Origin: Paracoccaceae bacterium
GTDB lineage: Bacteria > Pseudomonadota > Alphaproteobacteria > Rhodobacterales > Rhodobacteraceae
Direction: 5' to 3'
Length of the DNA: 6,334 bases
NCBI GenBank assembly: GCA_007128995.1
Contig: SKWJ01000070.1
Location: 1 to 6,334 of the forward strand
In this document: piece by piece, positions 1 to 6,182 of the stretch
Numbering within the stretch: position 1 is the stretch's first letter
Layout: each line of letters begins with the position of its first letter
The notes under the pieces: generated by a model
The model's database searches: none
The model's input: only the letters and a program-made list of their open reading frames with translations
Told to the model about the DNA's origin: nothing
Program-made: the position numbers and the translations under genes

Positions 1-203
1 CGGTTATCAAGGCTGCCTTGCTCCATATTGACGAGAGCGCAGGCCCATTTGATCGCACCCAGAGCGCGGATAATAGGTACAGGCTGACGTTCCCAGCCAA
101 TCGGAAAATTCAGGATAGAACGCTGCGTTTGCGCACCCCAATATTTATCAGCGGGGACGTCCAATGGGCCGAAGCTATCGGTTTCGATGCGAGTCGCGGT
201 CAT
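1..203 (-). CDS. fumC: Class II fumarate hydratase (fumarase C), N-terminal part
   Basis: The first 67 codons of an iron-independent class II fumarase, which interconverts fumarate and L-malate in the TCA cycle in the cytoplasm. The gene runs off the left edge, so the catalytic region is not visible. The N-terminus carries the family pattern: [14 protein letters not shown] at residues 4-17, [10 protein letters not shown] at 20-29, then NFPIGWE at 32-38 and a helix ending in [11 protein letters not shown] (56-66). The start at 203 is chosen because AAGGAG lies at a normal distance upstream and the family begins close to this point. In-frame ATGs at 233 and 242 would add 10 or 13 residues and have poorer support. 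The gene follows sspB in the same direction after an 87-base gap, a pairing I recall from Rhodobacteraceae. The identification is firm despite the truncation. Confidence 0.95.
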   Translation of the reverse strand, partial: MTATRIETDSFGPLDVPADKYWGAQTQRSILNFPIGWERQPVPIIRALGAIKWACALVNMEQGSLDN

Positions 204-237
204 GCGCAGGGCTCCTTGCAGCAATAATTTCATGCTG

Positions 238-266
238 TCCATAGCCCGTCATTTTCATAAAATCAA
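238..266 (-). promoter_or_regulatory. Candidate sigma-70 type promoter for fumC
   Basis: Reading the minus strand, TTGATT (261-266) and TATGGA (238-243) are separated by exactly 17 bases. Both match the consensus only partly. Transcription would start about 28 bases upstream of the fumC start at 203, leaving room for its AAGGAG site. It would also exclude the alternative upstream starts. This is inferred from spacing alone, and fumC may instead be read through from sspB. Confidence 0.25.
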
Positions 267-268
267 TC

Positions 269-284
269 GTATGCGGTTGCATAC
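269..284 (-). repeat. Perfect 6-bp hairpin between sspB and fumC
   Basis: GTATGC and GCATAC form a perfect 6-bp stem around a 4-base loop, just 6 bases after the sspB stop codon. On the minus strand it is followed by GATTGATTTT, not a clean T-run. At best it is a weak terminator or attenuator, or an element protecting the 3' end of the sspB message. Chance occurrence is possible. Confidence 0.35.
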
Positions 285-290
285 CAATAC

Positions 291-749
291 TTACTTCCGG
301 AAGCGGTCCAGACTTACAACTTCGCCGCTTTTCTCTTCCTGCTTGGCATCTTCAAGCATCGGCGCCTCGTCGTCATCTTCATCCAGAACATCGTCTTGAT
401 GAAGCTCGAACCTTAGCCCAAATTCGACCGATGGATCAACAAAGGTCGAAATCGCATCCAGCGGAATATAGAGTGGTTCTGGTGCATTGCCAAAATTCAG
501 GGTGATCGCAAACCCGTCCTCATCAACGATGAGATTATCAAACCAGTGTTGAACGACGAGGGTAATCTCTTCAGGGTACCGCTCTCGCAACCATTCGGCC
601 ATTTGCATGTCAGGATGAGTCGTATCGATGGTTATAAAGAAATGATGCTCTCCCGGCAGGCCATGCTCTGCCACACCCTGCATTACCCTGCGGATCAAAC
701 CCCGCATGGCATCGTGCATCAGATTTCCGTAATCGATTCCGCGACTCAT
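291..749 (-). CDS. sspB: ClpXP adaptor SspB, alphaproteobacterial type
   Basis: A 152-residue cytoplasmic adaptor that binds ssrA-tagged products of stalled translation and tethers them to the ClpXP protease. The folded domain is residues 1-113. It opens with MSRGIDYGNLMHDAMRGLIR and contains GLPGEHHFFITIDT (about 30-43), ALTLNFG-like ITLNFG and EPLYIP (middle), and FVDPSVEFGLRF near its end; this is the pattern of the alpha-type SspB family. A very acidic, probably disordered linker follows (about 117-140). The C-terminal tail VVSLDRFRK (144-152) corresponds to the short motif that docks SspB onto the ClpX zinc-binding domain. The protein is full length, with substrate domain, linker and docking tail all present. 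The start at 749 has GAGGTG 4 bases upstream. It is followed by fumC. Its promoter must lie in the stretch up to the sodB terminator. Confidence 0.93.
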   Translation of the reverse strand: MSRGIDYGNLMHDAMRGLIRRVMQGVAEHGLPGEHHFFITIDTTHPDMQMAEWLRERYPEEITLVVQHWFDNLIVDEDGFAITLNFGNAPEPLYIPLDAISTFVDPSVEFGLRFELHQDDVLDEDDDEAPMLEDAKQEEKSGEVVSLDRFRK

Positions 750-1010
750 GCCACCTCACTTCCTAGATTTGCAGCATAGGCGTTTCGGAAGCGATGAAAA
801 CCCCTCTATCAAGTCTGAAAACAAAAATCTGTTCCAATGAAGGGAGCGGATCAAGATCAAGGCGTTGATTAACCCCGGTTGAAACTGACGGTCATGCATG
901 AAACGACACAAACGGCCCTTGGTTCAGCCGCATGGCGTCACAACGCATGTCAGCGAGGGTCGTTATGAACATGGCAGGAACCGGTAAGCCGATCACCTGA
1001 TGCTGGCAAT
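750..1010. other. Non-coding stretch between sodB terminator and sspB
   Basis: About 260 bases that should hold the sspB promoter, since the sodB terminator lies immediately upstream. Two weak sigma-70 candidates are visible on the minus strand. One is TTTTCA, a 16-base spacer and TATGCT (773-778), which would give a leader of only about 16 bases. The other is TTGATC with CAGATT after 17 bases, further upstream. Neither is convincing. A 10-base palindrome, TCATGCATGA, sits at 892-901. A 29-codon plus-strand frame (898-987, beginning MKRHKRPLVQ) has no ribosome binding site, so I do not call it a gene. No tRNA or recognisable small RNA was seen. Confidence 0.5.
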
Positions 1011-1050
1011 AAAAAAGCCGGGAGGCGTTCTATCACAAACGCATCCCGGC
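1011..1050 (-). terminator. Intrinsic terminator of sodB
   Basis: Read on the minus strand, a 13-position stem with one mismatch (GCCGGGATGCGTT pairing with AACGCCTCCCGGC, 1038-1050 with 1017-1029) closes an 8-base loop. Six Ts follow directly (1011-1016). It begins 19 bases after the sodB stop codon. The plus-strand side has no T-run, so it works in one direction only. It ends the sodB transcript and possibly read-through from the sox genes, and it insulates sspB from them. Confidence 0.92.
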
Positions 1051-1069
1051 AGATTCATGTATTCTGGTC

Positions 1070-1669
1070 TTACATACGCGCGGCGACGTTTTCCCAGTTT
1101 ACCAGTTTTTCGAGGAAATTGCTCAGGTAGGCCGGGCGCTTGTTGCGGAAGTCGATGTAATAGCTGTGTTCCCAGACATCACAGCCCAGAAGGGCCGTCT
1201 GGCCAAAGCATAGCGGGTTCACGCCATTTTCTGTCTTGGTCACTTTCAACGAGCCGTCCTTGTCCTTCACCAGCCAACACCAGCCAGACCCGAACTGACC
1301 CGCGCCGGCGGCAGCGAATTCTTCCTTGAACTTGTCTACCGAACCGAAGCTTTCGGTGAGGGCCTTCTCAAGTTCTCCGGGCATACCATCGGTGCCTGGC
1401 CCCATCATTTCCCAGAACTGCACATGGTTCCAGTGCTGGCTGGCATTGTTGAAGATCCCGGACTGGGCAACGGCACCGGACTGATAGGTGCCGGTGATGA
1501 TCTCTTCAACGGATTTGCCTTCCCACTCGGTCCCCGCAATCAGCTTGTTGCCGTTGTCGACATAAGCCTTGTGGTGAATGTCATGGTGGAATTCCAGCGT
1601 CTCCGCTGACATGCCATGGGGTGCAAGCGCGTCATGGGCATAGGGAAGATCGGGAAGTTCAAAAGCCAT
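1070..1669 (-). CDS. sodB: Superoxide dismutase, iron type
   Basis: A 199-residue cytoplasmic superoxide dismutase that converts superoxide to O2 and H2O2. The metal ligands are all present at the family positions: His28 (EFHHDIHH), His82 (WNH), Asp164 and His168 (DVWEH). FNNASQHWNH at 73-82 places the active-site glutamine (Gln78) in the second helix, as in FeSODs; MnSODs have Gly there. FGSGWCWLV (126-134) and the C-terminal LVNWENV are also typical, and length is normal for the family. The start at 1669 gives the canonical MAFELPDLPY beginning and has GAGGA 4 bases upstream. The frame stays open to 1765, but that extension has no family similarity and would cover the likely promoter. The gene follows soxG by 92 bases and is closed by a strong terminator. 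Metal preference is inferred from sequence, and cambialistic activity is possible. Confidence 0.96.
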   Translation of the reverse strand: MAFELPDLPYAHDALAPHGMSAETLEFHHDIHHKAYVDNGNKLIAGTEWEGKSVEEIITGTYQSGAVAQSGIFNNASQHWNHVQFWEMMGPGTDGMPGELEKALTESFGSVDKFKEEFAAAGAGQFGSGWCWLVKDKDGSLKVTKTENGVNPLCFGQTALLGCDVWEHSYYIDFRNKRPAYLSNFLEKLVNWENVAARM

Positions 1670-1705
1670 TTTTTCCTCGTCTGTCGTTATGGTTTTACAT
1701 CCCTG

Positions 1706-1734
1706 AATAAGTGTCTTCATAACGCCAAGGTCAA
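1706..1734 (-). promoter_or_regulatory. Candidate promoter of sodB
   Basis: On the minus strand, TTGACC (1729-1734, five of six consensus bases) and CTTATT (1706-1711, three of six) are separated by exactly 17 bases. They lie wholly in the gap after soxG, and the implied transcript start is about 30 bases upstream of the sodB ATG. This supports independent expression of sodB. No terminator is visible between soxG and this site, so read-through from the sox genes is also possible. Confidence 0.42.
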
Positions 1735-1761
1735 GAGGCATGAGGAAATAAGTCTGCCAGT

Positions 1762-2328
1762 TCAACCATAGAGCGCGGGTTCGGACCCTGGCGCTGCGGC
1801 CGTGCAGAGCAGATCGAATACGTAGCCAGAAACAGATCGGAAACAGACAAGGCGCACATCTTCAGGTCCGGAAACCCAGATTGCGGCTGCGACTTGCGCC
1901 GCGCGTGTCCGCCTGATCTCGCCCTCGGTGAGGGCGACAAAATCGACCGGGCACAGTTTGGCAAGCGCATCACGCCATGCAGGTCCGGAAATATCGAAGA
2001 CCGCGCGCGCATCGGAAACATTCACGACTGTTGCAAACTCCTCGGCAACGGCGCGTGACAGGCGGGCTTCCTTATTTGCCACTGAAGAATAAGGGCAAAA
2101 AATCAGCAACTCATCGGGCGACATCCAGGCGACAGCGCATGTGTCAGCGCGCTCGACGCATCTTTGAGCGGGGACAGCACAGCCAGTAATTTCAAAGATC
2201 GCCTTTGACACTATGTCAGAGTGCAGGTCGCCGCGCAGGGTGATCATCCCCTGATGCTGCTGTTCGCGGATCGAGACGAACCCGGTAAAGCGTCGGCCAT
2301 TCGCGACGGATGTTGTGTGTTCAGACAT
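1762..2328 (-). CDS. soxG: Sarcosine oxidase gamma subunit
   Basis: A 188-residue subunit of cytoplasmic heterotetrameric sarcosine oxidase. It has no cofactor of its own and belongs to the same broad fold group as the folate-binding domains of the alpha subunit. Visible family features are MITLRGDL (28-35), ITGCAVP (47-53), the AWMSPDELLIF strand-turn (67-77), then DISGPAWRDALAKLCPVD (112-129) and RSVSGYVFDLL near the end. The start at 2328 overlaps the soxA stop by 8 bases (ATGTCTGA) and has AAGGAAGGGG 9 bases upstream. The open frame reaches 2424, but those extra 32 residues fall inside soxA. This gene diverges faster than the other subunits, so the assignment relies on motifs plus position after soxA. 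Confidence 0.93.
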   Translation of the reverse strand: MSEHTTSVANGRRFTGFVSIREQQHQGMITLRGDLHSDIVSKAIFEITGCAVPAQRCVERADTCAVAWMSPDELLIFCPYSSVANKEARLSRAVAEEFATVVNVSDARAVFDISGPAWRDALAKLCPVDFVALTEGEIRRTRAAQVAAAIWVSGPEDVRLVCFRSVSGYVFDLLCTAAAPGSEPALYG

Positions 2329-5300
2329 TTTGGCGTGCCCCTTCCTTGTCATAGACGACCGGATCCACAATCCGCACCTTGATCCTTGTGTTGCCAGCAC
2401 CTGCAAAAAGAAGCTCTTCACCAAGCCTTTCAGGTCCGCGCTCCACCAACCCCATCGCTATGCCGCGTCCAAGTGTCTCTGAGAAATAGGTCGAGGTGAC
2501 CCGGCCTTCCGTTCGCACCTGCCCATTCGCGTTCTTGCCAGAGCACACAGCCAGCGCCCCATGTGGCAAGACGGACCCATCCAGCGTTTCCAGCCCAACC
2601 AGCTTCCAGCGCAAAGGATCGGTCATCGCAACCCGCTCCATCCCGCGCTTGCCAAGGAAATCTGACTTTTTCTTGCTTATGGCCCAGCTCAGTCCCAGAT
2701 CTTGCGGAATGACTGTTCCGTCGGTTTCATCCCCGATCATGATGAAGCCTTTTTCTGCTCGCAGGATATGCAATGCTTCTGTGCCATATGGCATGACGCC
2801 AAGGTCGCGCCCTTCTTCCAGCAAGCGATCCCAAAAGGCACGCCCCTTGCTTGCCGGCACTGCAATCTCGAAACTCAATTCCCCCGAGAAGCTGATACGG
2901 AACACACGCGTATCGATCCCGCCCAGCTGGCCTGCGCGCCACTCCATGAAGGGCAGGGCTTCCTTCCCAAGATCCATGCCACCCAGCCGTTCAAGCAAAG
3001 AACGCGCCTTGGGGCCAACAACGGCAATTTGCGCAAACTGCTCGGTCAGGTTCACTGTGTGGACCTTCCAGTCCCACCATTCGCATTGCAACCAGTCTTC
3101 CATCCAGGCGTGAACATGGTCGGCGCCGCCGGAAGTTGTATGGACAAGGAACGACTGCGCATCGATGCGCGCGACAACGCCGTCATCCATCAGGAAGCCA
3201 TTTTCATTACACATCAGCCCGTAACGACATTTCCCCGGGGCAAGCGTGCTCATCATGTTGGTATAGAGCATGTCCAGGAACTTACCCGCATCCGGACCAG
3301 TTACGAGTATCTTTCCAAGCGTTGACGCATCAAGCAGCGCAACATTTTCGCGCGCGGCTTTGACTTCTCGATTGACCGCTTGCTGGCGTGTTTCGCCGGG
3401 GTTGCGATAGGTATAGGGGCGGCGCCATTGGCCGACCGGTTCCCACTCTGCGTGATTGGCGGCGTGCCAGTCGTGCAGCGGTGTCTGGCGAAGATGCTGG
3501 AAGAGCGCACCGCGCGCCTCGGCAGCGATCGCACCCAGAGAGATCGGTGTGTAGGGCGGCCGAAAGGTCGTTGTTCCAGTAACCGGAACCGGCTGACCCA
3601 GAGCATCAGAAAGAACCGCCAATCCATTGATATTGCTAAGTTTACCTTGATCTGTCGCCATGCCGAGCGTCGTATATCGCTTGGTGTGCTCAACGCTCTG
3701 ATATCCTTCGCGCGCTGCAAGCTGCACATCGGCAACCTTCACGTCGTTCTGGAAATCAAGCCACATTTTCATGCGTAGATCATATTCGGCATTGCGCGGC
3801 ATGATCCAGACGGGCTCCATCGGGGCCTCGTCCGAAACGCTGTCCGACGCGGGTGCGGGGGCTGACGCGGTTGGCTGATGCGTCCTCGCTATGGCCAGAC
3901 TGGTTTGATGCGCGCCCGCAAGCACTGCCCCCATATCCCCATTGGCGGTGCCACAAGCGAGTACGAAAGCAGATCCGTCCAGCCCGAGGGGCGGACGATC
4001 CGCATCAGGACGGAAAAAGCTTCGGGAGTCATCCCAAATCAGCTTGCCACCGCAATGGGACCACAGATGCACCACAGGGGACCATCCTCCAGACATTGCC
4101 ACTGCGTCGCAATCAAATTTTTCGGTATAAGCGGTGCCCTTGCTGTCGATCCGGCAGATCTCGACGCCCTTGACCTGTTTGTGCCCAATAACCTTACGAA
4201 TGCCCTTGCCAGCAAGGATACGAATTCCGAGGCGACGGGCCTCTTCCACAAGCGCACCTTCCACCTCTGTTCGCGCATCCACCACTGCCGGAATCCCGAT
4301 CCCTGCCTTGCGGAGGGCAATCGCAGTTCGGTAGGCGTCATCATTGTTGGTAACGACGACCACGTTCTTCCCGGCGGCAATTGCGTGGTTCACGAGGTAG
4401 TCACGCATTGCCGAAGCGAGCATCACGCCAGGCACATCATTGCCCGCGAAGGAAAGCGGGCGCTCTATTGCGCCAGTGGCAGTGATGATCTGCCCGGCGC
4501 GAAGCCTCCAAAGACGATGGCGGGGTGCGTCACTCTCGGGGGTATGATCGGTGATCCGCTCATAGCCAAGGACATAGCCGTGATCATGAATACCCGCACC
4601 CATGCAGCGCAACCGCATACGAACGTTCTGCATTTTTTCAAGAGTTTCTACCGTTTTCTTAATCCACTCATCCGCTGGTTTGCCGTCAATGAATACCCCG
4701 TCAACAGGGGCGCGTCCGCCCCAATTGGCGGCCTGTTCCCACAGCATGACCTGCACCCCAGCCTGCGCTGCTGTCAGCGCAGCCTGAAGCCCCGCGATCC
4801 CACCGCCAATGATCAGAACGTCACAAAAGGCATAGATCTGTTCGTATCGGTCAGGATCGCGCGTCTTGGCCGAAGGCGCCTTGCCCAACCCCGCAGAGCG
4901 GCGAATAATCGGCTCATAGACATGTTTCCAGAACGCACGCGGCTGGATGAATGTCTTGTAATAGAACCCTGCGGTCAGAAACTGGGGGACAAGACTGTTC
5001 AGCGCGAGCAGATCAAATTCAAGGCTTGGCCAGTGATTCTGGCTCTCTGCGACCAACCCCTCGAAAAGCTCTGTTGTCGTCGCGCGCTGGTTCGGTTCAA
5101 ACCGATCCCCTTTTCCTAGCCCGACCAGAGCATTTGGTTCTTCTGCACCAGATGCGACAACCCCACGGGGCCGATGGTATTTGAACGACCGCCCCAGAAG
5201 CGTCTGATCATTGGCCAGCAGACCTGCTGCCAGCGTGTCACCCGCAAAGCCGGAATAGTGTTTCCCGTTGAACGTGAATCGGACTGTGGCGCTGCGGTCA

Positions 5301-5335
5301 ATCAATCGGCCGCCCTGCGCGAGACGATGGCTCAT
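2321..5335 (-). CDS. soxA: Sarcosine oxidase alpha subunit
   Basis: The 1004-residue alpha subunit of heterotetrameric sarcosine oxidase. The enzyme oxidises sarcosine with O2 to glycine and H2O2 and transfers the methyl carbon to tetrahydrofolate as 5,10-methylene-THF. Residues about 15-100 are a ferredoxin-like domain (GFAGDTLAAGLL 29-40, KYHRPRG 52-58) with no cysteine before residue 171, so it holds no iron-sulfur cluster, as expected in this family. A dinucleotide fold follows (GGGIAG 177-182, ATGAIERPL 286-294), which binds NAD+ in characterised enzymes. The middle domain includes TKRYTTLGMATDQGK (551-565). From about 640 to the end lies a GcvT-like folate domain with CRYGLMCNENG (703-713), MDDG (716-719) and SFSGELSFEI (815-824). 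The start at 5335 is preferred over 5350 because GGGAGGGG lies 5 bases upstream. It overlaps the soxD stop by 4 bases (ATGA). Length is complete. Confidence 0.97.
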   Translation of the reverse strand: MSHRLAQGGRLIDRSATVRFTFNGKHYSGFAGDTLAAGLLANDQTLLGRSFKYHRPRGVVASGAEEPNALVGLGKGDRFEPNQRATTTELFEGLVAESQNHWPSLEFDLLALNSLVPQFLTAGFYYKTFIQPRAFWKHVYEPIIRRSAGLGKAPSAKTRDPDRYEQIYAFCDVLIIGGGIAGLQAALTAAQAGVQVMLWEQAANWGGRAPVDGVFIDGKPADEWIKKTVETLEKMQNVRMRLRCMGAGIHDHGYVLGYERITDHTPESDAPRHRLWRLRAGQIITATGAIERPLSFAGNDVPGVMLASAMRDYLVNHAIAAGKNVVVVTNNDDAYRTAIALRKAGIGIPAVVDARTEVEGALVEEARRLGIRILAGKGIRKVIGHKQVKGVEICRIDSKGTAYTEKFDCDAVAMSGGWSPVVHLWSHCGGKLIWDDSRSFFRPDADRPPLGLDGSAFVLACGTANGDMGAVLAGAHQTSLAIARTHQPTASAPAPASDSVSDEAPMEPVWIMPRNAEYDLRMKMWLDFQNDVKVADVQLAAREGYQSVEHTKRYTTLGMATDQGKLSNINGLAVLSDALGQPVPVTGTTTFRPPYTPISLGAIAAEARGALFQHLRQTPLHDWHAANHAEWEPVGQWRRPYTYRNPGETRQQAVNREVKAARENVALLDASTLGKILVTGPDAGKFLDMLYTNMMSTLAPGKCRYGLMCNENGFLMDDGVVARIDAQSFLVHTTSGGADHVHAWMEDWLQCEWWDWKVHTVNLTEQFAQIAVVGPKARSLLERLGGMDLGKEALPFMEWRAGQLGGIDTRVFRISFSGELSFEIAVPASKGRAFWDRLLEEGRDLGVMPYGTEALHILRAEKGFIMIGDETDGTVIPQDLGLSWAISKKKSDFLGKRGMERVAMTDPLRWKLVGLETLDGSVLPHGALAVCSGKNANGQVRTEGRVTSTYFSETLGRGIAMGLVERGPERLGEELLFAGAGNTRIKVRIVDPVVYDKEGARQNV

Positions 5336-5655
5336 CTGTACCCCTCCCATTCAGGGCGCTTTAGCTTGATCCTTGCCACGATATCGGCCGGGGGTTCCGT
5401 GGTCTGTGCGGGGTAAGTCCCGAACACTTCCAGGGTTACCGTATCGCGGGCAGCCAGAAACCACTTCCCACACCCATAGCTATGGCGCCAGCGCTCGAAA
5501 TGAACACCGCGTGGGTTCTTGCGCTGGAACATGTAGGCTTCATATTCATCATCCGTTGACCCGGGGCCATATCTTTTGAGATGCGCTTCGCCACCGGGCG
5601 AAAACTCGGTTTCTTCGGCAGTTATGCCGCAGCACGGGCAGGTCAGTAGCAACAT
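5332..5655 (-). CDS. soxD: Sarcosine oxidase delta subunit, zinc-binding
   Basis: The 107-residue delta subunit of heterotetrameric sarcosine oxidase, a small zinc-binding protein that packs against the alpha subunit. The four expected zinc ligands are visible: Cys6 and Cys9 in CPCCG (6-10), then His58 and Cys62 in RHSYGCGKWF (57-66). GGEAHLKRYGPG (21-32), EAYMFQRKNPRG (39-50) and TLEVFGTYPA are further family features, and the length is normal. The start at 5655 has a modest AAAGG site 7 bases upstream. Its stop overlaps the start of soxA, indicating translational coupling. The gene before it is not soxB, which usually precedes soxD, but an uncertain small reading frame. The soxD frame stays open well upstream without a convincing alternative start. 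Confidence 0.95.
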   Translation of the reverse strand: MLLLTCPCCGITAEETEFSPGGEAHLKRYGPGSTDDEYEAYMFQRKNPRGVHFERWRHSYGCGKWFLAARDTVTLEVFGTYPAQTTEPPADIVARIKLKRPEWEGYR

Positions 5656-5960
5656 GGAGACGCCTTTCTTGATCTGGCGGATAGGCCGGACAGTCGGTCG
5701 CAGGGCAGGGGGAGGGTCTTTGGTTCGGGACTGGCAGAGTTGACGGTCCTGTGGTCCCGCTTCGCGCGAACAAACTGCGCGACGATCAAGCCGCGCTCGA
5801 GAAACCGGCGCAGCATGGCAGGAATAAGGCAGACAGAAACCGAACTGCTTGGTGGACTGCCAAAGAGCAAAAGCGTGGCGGAGATGATCACCGCATGGCA
5901 GGTGATCATCGGATCAGCAGACGTATCCATTGCGTAGGTTCGGCGGGACGACATGCTCAT
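5643..5960 (-). CDS. Doubtful small ORF upstream of soxD
   Basis: A 105-codon frame of unknown function. In its favour, GGGGGA lies 4 bases before the ATG at 5960, the direction matches its neighbours, and it starts 36 bases after the preceding stop codon. Residues about 18-33 are hydrophobic (ITCHAVIISATLLLFG) and could form a membrane segment, followed by a second weaker hydrophobic stretch and a basic region. Third-position G+C is moderately high over the first 60 codons. Against it, the last third (after about residue 70) has a composition unlike a normal protein and ends by overlapping soxD by 13 bases. A perfect 10-bp inverted repeat also lies within it. Frames in other phases are open too. 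It is not a fragment of soxB that I can recognise. It may be a real small protein, a decayed gene, or untranslated leader. Confidence 0.3.
   Translation of the reverse strand: MSMSSRRTYAMDTSADPMITCHAVIISATLLLFGSPPSSSVSVCLIPAMLRRFLERGLIVAQFVRAKRDHRTVNSASPEPKTLPLPCDRLSGLSARSRKASPCCY
5883..5910. repeat. Perfect 10-bp inverted repeat upstream of soxD
   Basis: GATGATCACC (5883-5892) and GGTGATCATC (5901-5910) are exact reverse complements around an 8-base centre. Each arm itself contains the palindrome TGATCA, 18 bases apart centre to centre. No T-run follows in either direction, so it is not an intrinsic terminator. It could be a dimeric operator controlling the sox genes or an RNA stem in the leader of soxD. 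The role is inference. Confidence 0.6.
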
Positions 5961-5980
5961 GCCGTCCCCCTTTGTTTAAC

Positions 5981-6000
5981 AAAAACCTGACGCTTGTCAG
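5981..6000 (-). terminator. Weak terminator-like hairpin
   Basis: On the minus strand CTGAC and GTCAG form a 5-bp stem with loop AAGC, followed by G and five Ts. It overlaps the stop codon of the 61-residue gene. The stem is short, so termination would be partial at most. If active, it would lower expression of soxDAG relative to the genes before them. Confidence 0.35.
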
Positions 6001-6182
6001 TCCGTGAGCACAACAAAAGCAGGTGGGCGCGGGTCGACCAGCGGGCCTCCAAGGCCCCCGGATGTCTGCGCCCAGAACAGGGTCGCGACGACAAGAGGAA
6101 CCGCCGCACCGGCTCCAAAACCAAGAAGCTTGTGTGGGTTGGTTTCCGCCCACGCGATAAGGTTTTCAAATCTCTTGCGCAT
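5997..6182 (-). CDS. Small single-span membrane protein, unknown function
   Basis: A 61-residue protein I do not recognise. It has a basic, amphipathic start (MRKRFENLIAWAE), a hydrophobic segment at about residues 19-38 (LLGFGAGAAVPLVVATLFWA), then a Gly/Pro-rich tail (SGGLGGPL, DPRPP). The positive-inside rule suggests the N-terminus is in the cytoplasm and the tail is outside or in the periplasm. There is no signal peptidase or lipobox pattern. The start at 6182 is well supported by GGAGGG just upstream. A GTG at 6245 would add 21 residues with no hydrophobic or family logic. It is in the same direction as soxDAG and about 340 bases upstream of soxD. An uncharacterised small partner of the sarcosine oxidase locus is possible but unproven. 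Confidence 0.62.
   Translation of the reverse strand: MRKRFENLIAWAETNPHKLLGFGAGAAVPLVVATLFWAQTSGGLGGPLVDPRPPAFVVLTD

Noticed and set aside
898..987. Plus-strand 29-codon frame beginning MKRHKRPLVQ
   Set aside because: No ribosome binding site, no recognisable family and a length common by chance. It is mentioned only in the description of the gap.
1670..1765. N-terminal extension of sodB to 1765
   Set aside because: The extra 32 residues have no family similarity, a good ribosome binding site precedes the internal ATG, and the extension covers the promoter candidate.
2329..2424. N-terminal extension of soxG to 2424
   Set aside because: It lies wholly inside soxA. The ATG at 2328 with its upstream AAGGAAGGGG and stop/start overlap is the better start.
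2496..3325. Two plus-strand frames of over 200 codons (2496-3113 and 2702-3325)
   Set aside because: Both are antisense shadows of the GcvT-like part of soxA in a G+C-rich coding region, with no domain of their own.
3878..5119. A 413-codon plus-strand open frame
   Set aside because: It lies antiparallel to soxA, whose frame has full-length family motifs. The plus-strand translation has no recognisable domain.
5656..5880. Possible remnant of soxB in front of soxD
   Set aside because: I read all three minus-strand frames and found no stretch resembling the C-terminus of the beta subunit.
5740..5937. Plus-strand 65-codon frame opposite the doubtful ORF
   Set aside because: No ribosome binding site was evident and it is on the opposite strand to all neighbours. 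It is as likely to be chance as its partner and has less supporting evidence.
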